A DNA stretch of 64,000 nucleotides. Source: Posidonia oceanica (Eukaryota > Streptophyta > Magnoliopsida > Alismatales > Posidoniaceae). The notes below the pieces were generated by a model that had not been told where the DNA came from, ran no database searches, and saw nothing but the letters and a program-made list of their open reading frames with translations. The stretch covers positions 122,097,001 to 122,161,000 of the forward strand of contig JAZBRS010000076.1 of the NCBI GenBank assembly GCA_037176725.1. Reading direction: 5' to 3'. Below, piece by piece: positions 47,062 through 59,500 of the stretch (positions are counted from its first letter, which is position 1; each line of letters begins with the position of its first letter). Both the position numbers and the translations under genes were made by a program.

Positions 47062-47278
47062 AACTGTTTCTGCTTTCTGCTTGCACATCAAGACTCTTTG
47101 CTGCATCGCATATCATCATCATCATTATCTTGGGCCCTCTAATCAGACTTGCAGACATCCCAGCACGGCGAAGTCCTCAGCACCCAATCCGGAGCCCAGA
47201 GCATCTACAGGCCCGCGACACTCAGCTCCGCTGTCCGGCATCCCCAGCTGGTCATCCCCGGCTGGACCGCTGTCCTCT
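47062..47278 (+). other. 3' noncoding spacer
   Basis: Mixed sequence with a short CATCAT run (about 47110-47127). No gene is seen. Confidence 0.5.
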
Positions 47279-48330
47279 GGGGGCTGGCACCCCAAACTGC
47301 CCGGCGAAAGGTCTGTCAACCTGTCATCCTCCTCAGCTGTTCATCCTCAGCTGAGTCCCCTACGGGCTGGCACCCCAAACTGCCCGGCGAAAGGTCCGCC
47401 AACCTGTTATCCTCCTCAGCTGTTCATCCTCAGCTGAGTCCCTCGTGGGCTGGCACCCCAAACTGCTCGGCGATGGGTTCGTCAACCTATCATCCATCCA
47501 CTCATTCATCTATCTTTGCATCCTGATGCCAGGGGCGCTTCGGACATCCCCTGGTATCATCCTGATACCAGGGGCATCTTTTGGCTGCCCTATGGTATCA
47601 TCCCCAGCTGATCATCTTCAGCTGAGTCCCTTGCGGGCTGGCACCCCAAACTGCTTGGCGAAAGGTCCGTCAACCTGACACTCTTCTCGGCTGCTCACCC
47701 CAGCTGAGTCCCCAGCTGATCGCCCCCAGCTGGACCACAATCCCTTGCGGGCTGGCACCCCAAACTGCTCGGCGAAAGGTCCGTCAACCTGACACTCTTC
47801 TCGGCTGCTCACCCCAGCTGAGTCCCCAGCTGATCGCCCCCAGCTGGACCACCATCCCCTGTGGGCTGGCACCCCAAACTGCTCGGCGTAAGGTCCGTCA
47901 ACCTAACACTCTTCTCGGCTGCTCACCCCAGCTGAGTCCCCAGCTGATCGCCCCCAGCTGGACCACCATCCCCTGCGGGCTGGCACCCCAAACTGCTCGG
48001 CGAAAGGTCCGTCAACCTGACACTCTTCTCGGCTGCTCACCCCAGCTGAGTCCCCAGCTGATCGCCCCCAGCTGGACCACCATCCCCTGCGGGCTGGCAC
48101 CCCAAACTGCTCGGCGAAAGGTCCGTCAACCTAACACTCTTCTCGGCTGGTCACCCCAGCTGAGTCCCCAGCTGATCGCCCTCAGCTGAATCCCTTGCGG
48201 GCTGGCACCCCAAACTGCTCGGCGAAAGGTCCGTCAACCTGACACTCTTCTCGGCTGGTCATCCTCAGCTGAGTCCCCAGCTGATCGCCCTCAGCTGAAT
48301 CCCTTACGGGCTGGTACCCCAAACTACTCG
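47279..48330 (+). repeat. 114-bp tandem repeat in the 3' noncoding region
   Basis: About ten units carrying GGGCTGGCACCCCAAACTGC, CGGCGAAAGGTCCGTCAACC and several CAGCTG palindromes. Regular 114-bp spacing is seen from about 47749 to 48090; earlier units are shorter or interrupted. The arms AGGT/ACCT flank the loop CCGTCA (for example 47663-47676). A CCCCTGGTATC hairpin lies within the interruption at 47548-47574. The 38-residue periodic open frames on both strands follow from 114 being a multiple of three. Confidence 0.85.
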
Positions 48331-48393
48331 TCTGACAAGCACGACACTCTTGTCATCACTCCCTGCTTTCGATGCCATGGACGCGCTGGCCAA

Positions 48394-48420
48394 CCCCTGG
48401 TGTCATCCCGACACCAGGGG
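48394..48420 (+). other. Perfect 11-bp-stem hairpin
   Basis: CCCCTGGTGTC (48394-48404), loop ATCCC, GACACCAGGGG (48410-48420). Homologous hairpins are at 47548-47574 (GGTATC/GATACC arms) and 11245-11271. A terminator-like or processing role is conceivable but not shown. Confidence 0.7.
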
Positions 48421-48450
48421 CATCTTTTGATCGCCCCACGGTATCATTCT

Positions 48451-49230
48451 CTCCCCTCTTTAGCTTAATTTCTCATCATGATCTCATCCCCTCTTTAGCT
48501 TAATTTCTCATCATGATCTCATCCCCTCTTTAGCTTAATTTCTCATCATGATCTCATCCCCTCTTTAGCTTAACTTCTCATCATGATCTCATCCCCTCTT
48601 TAGCTTAATTTCTCATCATGATCTCATCCCCTCTTTAGCTTAATTTCTCATCATGATCTCATCCCCTCTTTAGCTTAACTTCTCATCATGATCTCATCCC
48701 CTCTTTAGCTTAATTTCTCATCATGATCTCATCCCCTCTTTAGCTTAATTTCTCATCATGATCTCATCCCCTCTTTAGCTTAATTTCTCATCATGATCTC
48801 ATCCCCTCTTTAGCTTAATTTCTCATCATGATCTCATCCCCTCTCTAGCTTAATTTCTCATCATGATCTCATCCCCTCTTTAGCTTAACTTCTCATCATG
48901 ATCTCATCCCCTCTTTAGCTTAATTTCTCATCATGATCTCATCCCCTCTTTAGCTTAATTTCTCATCATGATCTCATCCCCTCTTTAGCTTAATTTCTCA
49001 TCATGATCTCATCCCCTCTTTAGCTTAACTTCTCATCATGATCTCATCCCCTCTTTAGCTTAATTTCTCATCATGATCTCATCCCCTCTTTAGCTTAATT
49101 TCTCATCATGATCTCATCCCCTCTTTAGCTTAATTCCTCATCATGATCTCATCCCCTCTTTAGCTTAATTTCTCATCATGATCTCATCTCCTCTTTAGCT
49201 TAATTTCTCATCATTACCTCATCCCCTCTT
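48451..49230 (+). repeat. 35-bp tandem repeat, about 22 units
   Basis: The unit is ATCTCATCCCCTCTTTAGCT followed by TAATTTCTCATCATG, containing the 8-bp palindrome ATCATGAT. Units are nearly identical (a few T/C changes in TTAATTT/TTAACTT), indicating recent homogenisation. It is homologous to the 36-bp array at 10196-10940. Confidence 0.92.
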
Positions 49231-49231
49231 T

Positions 49232-49445
49232 GCCGACCGATAAGTCCGATATCTTATCATTCTCATCATGCTCTCGTCCCCTCTTATCAATCAGTCAATC
49301 AATCACTCGTGCTAGGCTGATATCCGAAACTATCAATCATCATCAAACAAACTCGTGCTAGGCTGATATCCGAAACTATCAACAATCAATCACTCTCGGG
49401 CTGATAACCCTAACTATCCGGCGATAAGTCCGTTAACTTATCACC
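49232..49445 (+). repeat. Reduced hairpin-module segment
   Basis: Holds single or double copies of modules that are expanded in the minus-strand element: GATAAG-tccgatat-CTTATC (about 49240), two GATA-tccgaaac-TATC modules (about 49318-49382), GATA-accctaac-TATC (49403-49418) and GATAAGT-ccgtta-ACTTATC (49423-49442). Confidence 0.75.
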
Positions 49446-50389
49446 TCATTTCTTCGTAATTTAATAGCATTCTGTTGCATATTCATGGCATATCATCAGC
49501 ATTCCCATTGCATGACATCATATAGCTTCTTTGTGCCCTCTGTAGAGTCAGTCCTAGTATTGCATTTCATCATTGCCCAGGCATCGTGCGCTTAAGATTC
49601 GAACCCTGGGTTCGTGTATTGCCTAAGGTAGCATCCTCAGCACCCGCAGGACTTTCGCAGCTTGCCAGCTTTGGATGATACTCGTGGCAGTGCGCGGCCT
49701 TGAGATCGTCTTCTCAGCTTCGCCTGCCTGGCGCTCCACTGTTTATACCCTGCATTCCACTGCATAACATTGCATAACATTGCACCCTTACTGCGCTACT
49801 GCTCCTCTGTGGTCCTTATGCCAACTTCCGCACTTCGCTTTCCCGGGCTCGCGCCCGCCACCGCATGCACATCCACAGCATATTTACTTTCCAGCTCTTT
49901 CTTTCCAGCATCTTTACTTTCCAGCACCTTTACATTCAGCCTTTACATTCAGTCTTTACATCCAGCACTTTCTTTACAGCAACTTTACATCCAGCACTTT
50001 CTTTACAGCAACTTTACATCCAGCACCTTTCTTACAAGTACTTTACTTCCAGCAATTTCCTTTCAGCACCTTACTTTCAGCACTTTACTTTCTGCTCTTG
50101 CATTGCATTTTCCACCCTCCCGCGTGCATGCACCATCTCGCTTTCCCCCAGAGGAGTACAGCACAGTAAGCTTTAGCATCATCAATATCACTTGCACAGC
50201 ATTAGCATTTTCTTCTAGCTGCACTAACTTTTATACTAACTCTTGCATTGCACTCGCATCAGCATACATACACACAGCACAGCATCCATCTGCACTGGCA
50301 TTTTGCATTGCGGCAACGGGCTACGATCTTCGGTGCATCCGCCGAATAAGTAGCTCACGCCCATAGCAACCCGCTGCTCCCGCCGGTCA
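49446..50389 (+). other. 3' noncoding region before PPT
   Basis: Contains short CCAGCACTTTCTTTACAGCA-like repeats (about 49890-50095). A CGAACCC/GGGTTCG palindrome lies at 49600-49614. The last 260 bp are conserved with 8575-8830. No gene is supported. Confidence 0.55.
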
Positions 50390-50471
50390 GATGGGGTGTC
50401 TTGTCAACCCTGAGCAGCGGCCGCGCTCCGCTTGCCCTCGCTCAGGGAGGGGCATCTGTTGACACCCCATC
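50390..50471 (+). promoter_or_regulatory. PPT within a conserved hairpin at the 3' LTR edge
   Basis: The polypurine tract AGGGAGGGG (50444-50452) lies four bases before the LTR and would prime plus-strand DNA. Outer arms 50390-50400 and 50461-50471 (GATGGGGTGTC/GACACCCCATC) and inner arms 50408-50415 and 50440-50447 (CCCTGAGC/GCTCAGGG) are perfect. The outer right arm is inside the LTR. Confidence 0.72.
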
Positions 50472-53400
50472 TTGGCAGGCCTAGACCCTTGGAGCCCTCT
50501 GGTTGATTGCTGGATCAAACCCCAACCAAACCCTAACCCTAACCCTCCTCTCAACCCTTCAAAATCAGCCCGTTTTGGCCTAAACCTTTACCCCCCTTCC
50601 CAACCTCAAAACCTAACCAAAATTCATAGGAAAACCCACCACTATCCACTCAACAAACCTACCCAAAAACCTAGAATTTTCCAAGCCTGACCCATTCCCA
50701 AAAACCCTAGAAAACTTAGGTGAAACTACCCTTTTTCTACACCTTGAAACCCCTCCAAAACCTCTTTAGAATCAAACCAAAATTTCAGACCCAAGACTTC
50801 AAAACCTAGACTACCCTCCCACCAATTTTCACTCCATTCCAAGACCATTGAGACCTCCATTCACTCAAGTTATCCTTTTCTCTCTCCGGGATTATCGTTT
50901 TCTCTCTCCTCTCTCTCTCCTAATTATCATCTCCCTTTTTCCCCCTTCTCATCCTTTTTGGGTCTGGCTGTGGGCCCCCTCTGTGCTTCTACCCTTCCTC
51001 TATCCTATCCCTATTTTTACTTTATTTTTAACACTTTTTCTGAATTTTAAAAATCATTTTCCTCCAACCTATCTTTTTTCCTTTTATTCCCCTTTTTATT
51101 CCATCTCTTCCCTCCTTCTCTTTTCCTTTTCTCCCTTTTGCAAAAATCCACAAAAACCCATAAAAATCTGCAAAACCTCAAAGCATAAAACAACAAATCA
51201 GTACCCTAAGAAAAACAATTAAAAAATATATTAAACAAGCCATTAAGAACTTGAACTTAACCAAAACAAGCTAAACTAAACATGCAAACTAAAAAATACA
51301 AAACAAATCAAAAGAAAACACTGAAAAATCAAGGAAAAAACTAAAATAAAATCAAAACCCGCCAAAGGTGAAAACCCATCAGAAGAATTAAAAAAAAAAA
51401 ACCAAAAAGAAGAATTAAAAATCAAATACTAAGACAAGTAATTAAAGAAGGCAAAGGACTTAACCTAGCAAACATAAGAAAAACAAGTTAAAAGCTTAAT
51501 TAAAAAAGAAAAGAAAAACACATCTGAAAAGCTTAAAAACACCCTATCAAACCAGAAAAATCCAACTAAAAACTTCAAGAAAAATCCTTAAATAAAAATC
51601 AAGACATAACTTAAAAGACTTAAGAAAGAAAAACCCTAAGAAGACTACAACTTTAAAATCTAAAACCAACCCTAAAATAATACAAAATAAATCCTGAAAA
51701 ATCCTAATCAATACCCTAAGTGTCCAACAAAAGAAATAAAATTTTTAAAATAATTTAAAAAGGGATTAACAAACATTTAAACAAGTGAAAACCAATTAAG
51801 AACAAAACCAAAGTCCTAAAACCCTAATCAAGCCCAAAACACATTAATCAACTCAAAATAACCATTAAAAATCTTAATTAAAATCCTAATCTACAGTACA
51901 ACTCTTCTAATATTTTTATTTATTTTTTAGTTTATTTTTACCTATTTTATTTCCCCATTCTACCCTCTCCTTCTCTCTTACTTTTCTTTTTTATTCTTTC
52001 TTTTCTTTACTGGGCTCAATTCAGCCCGTTTCCTTTTTTCTTCGTTTTTTTTCTCGGCCCACAGTTCGGCCTTCCCCACCCTTCTTCTTCCTCAATCTTC
52101 CTCTGCGTTTTTCTCCGGCCGTTTCTCCCGCGAAGCTGCAGCAACAGGATTCCCTCCTCCTTTTAAATTCGAAGCTCCGTCACTTCATTCTACAGCAACT
52201 CGCCGCCTTTCCTTCGTCTCAGCAGCTTTTCCGGAGCCGGTCGCCCCGTCCTCTCTGCTGCAGTGGCCGCCGGTGGATTTCAAAAACTCCCAGCGCGCCA
52301 GCAGCCTCCCCTCCCCAGATATAAGCTTCCCGTCCTTCCTTCAGTGGAGGGGAGATAGACCTTCAATTGGCAGTGAGAGCGAGCAAGAGAGAGCAACGAG
52401 AGACCACCAGCAAACCAGAGACCAAATCCAAATTTTCCTTCCTTTCTGTGCGACCTTCCTCCTCCCCTGATCCTCTTCCAATTCCGGAGTGAAAAGAGAG
52501 AGGAGAAGAGAGTGTTTGTGAGTTCTGGGCATCCCGGAGAGAAGCCCTCATCAGAGCCCGATCCCTCCATCCAGTTTTCTTCTTTTCTTCTCTGAAAATA
52601 TCAGCAGAGCATCCTTCTTTCTTTTCCAATCCCCCAACACCACTCCAAGCCTCCGCACTTCTCCCCATTGCTCCCCCAAGATCACCCAAAACCCAGCCAT
52701 TTCCCAGCCTCATTCTCCGGCCATTCCACCCACTGAAACCACCTAAAACCACCCAGAAACACCCTGATCACCAGACCTGCAACCCAGCTCCATTCTCTCG
52801 CAATTCCCATCACCCCAGCCTGCAACTCCCCCCCAAACTTCACCCAGTCATTCACCAGGCCTCCACCTTTCTAAAGCCCCCAGCCTCGAACCCAACCGCT
52901 CACCACAGCTTCCATACTCCATCACAAACACTTACACCACTCACTGACCAGAAAACCAGCCGCCTTCCAATCTTCACCTACAGCCTCCCAAAAGACAATT
53001 CAACCACCCAGAACCACTCCCCGCACCTTCAGCAATCTCCCAGAACGCTCCATCCAAGCCGACGAGCAGCAACACCCCTCCCCGACCTCCGGCAGCAACC
53101 TGTGAACCCAAATCAGTCGAACCACCACCCGTGCTGCGAAGCTTCCGTCTGACCATCTGGGAAGCACCGGAGGAACACTCGGAAGCCGCTCCAACCTTCG
53201 CGAGCGACGGACGACGCCCGCTGTGACCGAACGACCTCCGCCGACCGGCTCTGGAACCACTGACGTCGGGGGAACGACTCAGACGCGGAAAGAGGTAAAT
53301 TTTGCTTCCATTAGCTTCCTTTTCTTTTCCTCTCGCTTCCCCGCCCTTTAGACTAGCTTTTCCGGCCCTCCTGCTCCGTTTCCGCTCGCCGGTCCGGTCA

Positions 53401-56400
53401 TCTTCTCCGGCAACGTCCTCCGGTCTCCACGGCGCTCCAGCCAGCGGAACGCCATCCCGGTGATCCCCGGAGCTCCGCACGGACGTCAGGAGTCTCCTCC
53501 GGTCTTCAGAGTGCAGCTTCGCTGCGTCGAACGGCCGGACCGAGCTTCAGACCTTCTGTAGAGCTCCGGCGAACGCTCCGGCACGTTCCAGACAACGCCG
53601 TCCTCCACCGATTGCCGCCCTACCTCCGCCAACTCCGGGAGCACCTCCTCCGCCCGACTGCGCATCCTCAGCCCCCCCCCGTCGGCGGCACGAACTCTGG
53701 AAGCTTCGTGCTACAGTGATCGTCGCCGTCGACGATCAATACTGTTTGCTTATTTTTCGGCTTATATAGTTTTAGGGTAAATATTGCATGTCTGTCCTAA
53801 GTTTCCTCTTTTTTGCATTCCAGTCCTTATTTCATTTATTCTGCTTAGTTCTTAATTAAATACTTTGCTAAATTGCACGATCTATTTATAGTTTTCAATA
53901 TTTGCAACTGGATCCTTTTACTGTGCTGTGCTGCTTTAGTATTTTGTAATTTGGTCCTCCTGTTTTCAGTTTTTGCACTTAGGTCCTGCACTTAATCAGT
54001 TCATTTATTTACTCATATTTTACCATACTGTATTGCATCCTGGCCCCTTGCATGTTTTTATTTTTGCATTTAAGTCCCATGCACTGTTAGAACTTAGGAT
54101 TATTTTTTATTTTTCCATACTGCATTGCATTCCAAGTCCCTGCATTTTTCTATTTTTTGCATTTAAGTCCATGCACTGTAGAAACTTAGGTTCTGATTTT
54201 TATTTTTGGTTGATGCATTGCATATTTGCCCCTCTACTTTATCATATTTGCAGTTAGGTCCATTTTAAATGGACAGTAACTGTGCTGCATGCATTTTAAC
54301 TTACTGCATTGCATTTTTAATCCCATGTTTTCCAGAAATTGCACTGTGGTCCTGTCATTTAAACTCCAGAGCATATTTTCCATACTAAATTGCATTTTCA
54401 GCCCCTGCATGATTTGAAAATCACACCTAGGTCCCTGCATGTTTTAAAAAATCGTGTGAAAAGACCATTTTGCCCCTCGGTTGCATTTTAGCCCCTATGC
54501 CTACCAAATTTCATACAGACCTTCCACTAGTACCCCCAGACTCCCCAGGACCTTGTTTTCTGGAAAATTTGCATTTTAGACCCTAGATTTTTTCAAAATT
54601 GCACTCTAACCCCTTTTGGTTTCAAAATCTCTTTTAAAGCATACCTTCTTTTCAAAACACCCTTCTGAGCCTAGTTTTTTTTGCCAAATAGACCCTTGGC
54701 TTCCCCTGTTTTCAAAGTCTTCTCCTATGGAACCCTGTTTTCTGGAAAATTTGCACTTTTAGCCCCTCTTCTTTTTCAAAATGCTTTCTGAACTCCTGGT
54801 TTTTCTCAAATTACTTCTCTTTACTTTTCTTGCTTTTGCATACATCCTGCACTCATTTAGTCTTGCATTTTAGCATCTTCTTGCACACACTTAGCACTTC
54901 TAGCTCCCTTTCACTTGGGAGGCCCCTTTTACACATCCCTAGGACCTCCTGAACACCTAGATCTGTTCTTCTCCCCTGTTCTGGCCCTTCTGCCTTGGAG
55001 CTGCGATATCTTCCAATCCGGCCGTTGGATCTTCTCAAGTGAGCTGCCCAAGCGACCGCAGCGAAGCGCTCTTCAGCATAGACCAGACAGATTTCAGATC
55101 AGGCTCCCGGATTTCCAGGTATGTCCTCCTGAACCCCTGCATTGCATTCATTTGCATGGCATTTGCACAGTTTTCCTTGTTTTCGCTTTCTGTCTCTTTG
55201 AGCATGTAGAATAGGACTTCCCCTTTCTGCTTGTCTATTCAAATCCTCGTTTCGCGTTTCTCTGTGTGTTTCGTGTTGCGTTCTCCCTGGATTTGCCACT
55301 TTATGTGACTTTCTTCCCCTTTTTCCACGATCCGATCGCATCGCGAGCTTTGGGCAGCATGCGAGATACACCGTGGAACGGTTTAGTGGGAAATAGTCGC
55401 AAAGAGGTGGTGATCCCTCCATTTGCCCCTTCTCACCTCAGTAGGTCTTCACACCTACTCTGAGTGGTCCTAAACAGCGTTTGTTCTTATACACACGTTG
55501 TTTTGCCTCCCCTTTGACCCCCTTCTAATCTCTTTCTGCATTCTTGCATTTGCATGGCTTTTCCGAGATTTTTGCTTCGCTATTTTGGCACCGTTTCGCG
55601 TGCCCGCCCTCGTTTTCGCTCCGTTTTGCGTGCCCATCTGTTTTCTCGTCTCGTTTTGCGCACTGTCTTGCCTCCTCGTTCGTTTTGCGTGCCGATTTTA
55701 TTCTTTCGCCCCGTTTTGCATACCATTCTGTTTTCTCGTCCTGTTTTGCGCACCTTCTTGCTCTCCTATCTCGATTTGCGCGCTGCTTTGTTTTCCGCTC
55801 GTTTTGCATGACGATTTCGCTCTTTTGCATCATTTTGCGCGCGTTGTTTGCTTCCCGCCTCGTTTTGCGTGTTTCGCGCCGTTTTCTCCTGCATGTCGAC
55901 CCCATTGCATGGTTTTCACGCTGTTTTGTTTTCTCGCTTGCATTTGCATATAGGGCTGTGATGCTTACTGCCTGGAGTTCTCACGAGCTAGGTTACGCCT
56001 GGTTCGGAACACAGACAGCGCAGCTGAGCACTTAGAGAGCACGTTTACTTCCTTGCTTTGTTTCTTCCCACTTAGAGCACTCCTTGAGCATTCACTTAGG
56101 CATTCATAGGCACATAGGCATTCAATCCTGCATCTTTTTGCATATGCGAGCGTAAGCCTAGAAAGACCGATTCTCGGGCGTGTCGGGGGTGCCTAACACC
56201 TTCCCCGCACGTAATAGGAGTCCTTACCCTGTCTTTTGGCCCGCAATGACCGTACCGCCCTTATCCTAGGTTAGAGTCATCTCATTTGCATTTGTTTGCA
56301 TTTGTTTCCCTTTGCATTGCTTTGCTTTGCATTTATTGCTCGGTTTTGCGCGTTAATTCACGCATTACCCCGGTTTTCCTCGTCTTCCGTTAATAAACGT

Positions 56401-56528
56401 GGTGGCGACTCTGATTTGTCTTATCTTTTCCTTTTCTCCTCGATTTTAAGTGTTTTTCGAGTTGAGCCTCTTCCTCGGATCTCAATCGCCGCTAAATAGC
56501 GAGCCTGGTTCCGATCGGGATCGCTACA
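50457..56528 (+). repeat. 3' LTR
   Basis: Same termini and block order as the 5' LTR, 5 bp shorter in total, largely from the C-tract near 53671. Its right end GATCGCTACA is followed directly by ATAAG. Confidence 0.93.
55576..55911 (+). repeat. GTTTTGCG minisatellite in 3' LTR
   Basis: Counterpart of 33090-33425, with a few transitions. Confidence 0.7.
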
Positions 56529-56533
56529 ATAAG
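56529..56533 (+). other. Target-site duplication, right copy
   Basis: ATAAG directly after the 3' LTR. The paralogous unfilled site at 63337-63341 has a single ATAAG in the same satellite context. Confidence 0.92.
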
Positions 56534-59500
56534 GCAAGCACCTATCATTCCAGACCTCTTCCAGGTCTTGATAGGGCTTGCACCTATCATTCCTGCCGGT
56601 CAGGTCTTGATAAGTGTTGCACTTAACATTCCTGACCTCTTCCGGGTCTTGATAGGGCTTGTACCTATCATTCCTGGCGATCTAGTCTTCATAAGGCTTG
56701 CAATTGTCAGTCCTGGCATCTTCCGGTTCAAGATAGGGCTTGCACCTACCATTCCTGGTCGTCCGGTCTTGATAAGGCTTGCACTTATCATTCCTGAAAT
56801 CTTCCGGGTCTTGATAGGGCTTGCACCCATCACTCCTGGCGGTCCGATCTTCATATGGCATGCACTTTTCATTCCTGACCACCTCCAGGTCATGATAGGG
56901 CCTCCACCTATCATTCCAGGTGGTTCGGTCTTGATAAGGCTTGCACTTATCATTCCTGACCTCTTCTTGGTCTTGATAGGGCTTGCTCATATCATTCTTG
57001 GCGGTCTGATCATGATAAGGCTTGCACTTATCGTTCCTGACCACCACCTATGTCAAGATAGGGCTTGCCCCTATCATTCCTAGCGGTCCGGTCTTGATAA
57101 GGCTTCCACTAAACATTCCTGACCTCTTCCGAGTCTTGATAGGGCTTGCGCCTATCAATCCAGGCGGTCCGGTCATGATAAGGCTGGCACTTACCATTCC
57201 AGACCTCTTCGTGTCTTGATAGGGCTTGCAGCTATCATTCCTGGTGGTCCGGCCAAGATACGGCTTGCACTTACCATTCCTGACCTCTTCCTGGTCTTGA
57301 GAGGGCTTGCACCGATCAATCCACGCGGTCCGGTCCAGTTAAGGCTTGCACTTATCAATCATGACCACTTCCGGGTCTTGATTGGGCTTGCACCTATCAT
57401 TCCTGGCGGTCCGGCCGAGATGTAGCTTGCGCATATCATTCTTGACCTATTTCGGGTCTTGATAGGGATTGCACTTATCATTCCTAGCGGTCCGGTCTTG
57501 ATAAGGCTTGCACTTGTCATTCCTGACCTCTTCTTGAACATGATAGGGCTTGCGCCAATCATTCCTGGCGGTCCGGTCCAGATAAGTCTTGCACTTATCA
57601 TTCCTGACCACTTTCGGGTCTTGATAGGGCATACAGCAATCATTCCTTGCGGTTCAATCTTGATAAGGCTTGCACTTATCATTCCAGACCTCTTTCGGGT
57701 CTAGATAGGGCTAGCCCCTATCATTCCTCACAGTCCGGTCCTGATTAGGCTTGCACTTATCACTCCTGACCTCTTCCGGGTCTTGATAGCGCTTGCAACT
57801 ATCATTCCTGGCGGTCCGGTCTTGATAAGGGTTGCACTTATCATTCCTGTCCTCTTCCGGTTCTTTATAGGGCATGCACCTATCATTCCTAGCGTTTCGG
57901 TCTTGATATGGGTTGCACTTATCATTCCTATCCTCTTTCGGGTCATGATAGGGCATGCACCAATCATTCCTGGTGGTCTGGTCTTGATAAGGCTTGCACT
58001 TATCATCCATGGCCTCTTCCAAGTCTTGATAGGGCTTGCACCTCTCATTCCTGGCTGTCCGGTCATGATTAGGCTTGCTCCAATCATTCTTGACCTCTTC
58101 TGGGTCTAGATAAGGCCTGCACCTAAAATTCCTGGCGGTCCGGACCGGATTAGGCATGCACTTAACATTCCTGGCATCCATCGGGTCTTGATAGGGTTTG
58201 CGCATAACATTCCTGGCGGTCCGGTCTTGATAAGGCTACCTCTAATCATTCCTGACCTCTTCCGGGTCAAGATTGGGCTTGCACCAATCATTCCTGGCGG
58301 TCCGATCATGATAAGGCTTGCACGAATCATTCCTAGCCTCTCTCTAGGTCTTGATAGCGCTTGCACCTATCTTTCCAGGTGGTCCGGTCTTGATAAGGCT
58401 TGCACAAATCATTCTTGACCTCTTCCGGGTCTTGATTGGGCTTGCGCCTATCATTCCTGGTGGTCTGGTCATGAAAAGGCTTGCACTCATCATTCCTGAC
58501 CTCTACCGGGTCTTGATTGGGCTTACACCTATCCTTCCTGGCATTCCGGTCATGATAAGGCTTGCACATATCATCCCTGACCTCTTTCAAGTCTAGATAG
58601 GGATTGCACCAACCATTCCAGGCGGTCCAGTCATGATAAGGCTTGCATTAATCATTCCTGACATCTTCCGGGTCTTGATAGTGCTTGCACCTAACATTCC
58701 CGGACGTCCGGTCTTGATAAGGCCTGCACTTATCATTCCCGACCTCTTTCTGGTCTTGCTGGGGCTTGCACCTATCATTCCTGGCGGTCCGGCCAAGATA
58801 AGGCTTGCACTTATCATTCCTGACCTCTTCTGGGTCTTGATAGGGCTTGCACCTTTCATTCCTGGCGGTCCAGTCTTGATAAGGATCGTACTTATCATTC
58901 CTGACCTCTTCTGGGTCTTGATAGGGCATGCACCTAACATTCCTAGTGGTCTGGTCTAGATAAGGTTTGCACTTTTCATTCCTGTCCTCTTTTGGGTCTT
59001 GATAGCGCTTGCACCTATCATTCCTGGCGGTCCAGTGATGATAAGGCTTGCACTTATCATTCCTGACCTCTTCCGGGTCTAGATAAGGCCAACACCTAAC
59101 ATTCCTAGCAGTCAGGACTTGATTAGGCATGCTCTTATCGTTCCTGACCACTTCCGGGTCATGATAGGGTTTGTGCCATACATTCCTGGAGGTCCGGTAT
59201 TGATAAGGCTTCCACTTATCATTCCTGACCTCTTTCAAGTCTTGATAGGGCTCGAACCTAACATTCCTAGCGGTCTGGTCTTGATAAGCCTTGCACTTAC
59301 ATTTTTGACCTCTTCTAGGTCTTGATGGGGCTGGCACCTGTCATTCCTGGCGATCCGGTCTTGGTGAGGCTTGCACATATCATTCCTAACCTCTTCCGGG
59401 TTTTGATAGGGCTTGCACCGATCATTCCTGGCGGTCTGTTCTTGATAAGGCATGCACTTATCATTCGTGACCTCTTTCGGGTCTTGATCGGGCTTGCACC

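Larger units (their letters stand above)
27966..56528 (+). mobile_element. Complete giant Tat-lineage (Ogre-like) Ty3/gypsy LTR retrotransposon, about 28.6 kb
   Basis: Bounded by two LTRs (6077 and 6072 bp) with TG...CA ends and a 5-bp ATAAG duplication. Order: 5' LTR, PBS, 1.3-kb leader, gag-protease, RT/RNase H/archaeal-type RNase H/integrase, noncoding A-rich stretch, 400-aa extra ORF, repeat-rich 3' noncoding region, PPT, 3' LTR. The second RNase H before the integrase is the established hallmark of the Tat lineage. About 16 kb of the element is LTR or noncoding repeat. I noted only about two dozen LTR-to-LTR differences, nearly all transitions, so insertion is recent. It sits inside the 81-bp satellite. 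Confidence 0.93.

Noticed and set aside
49590..49620. tRNA T-arm/B-box-like GGTTCGAATC on the minus strand
   Set aside because: It is part of a short palindrome; no acceptor, D-arm or anticodon arm can be placed around it.
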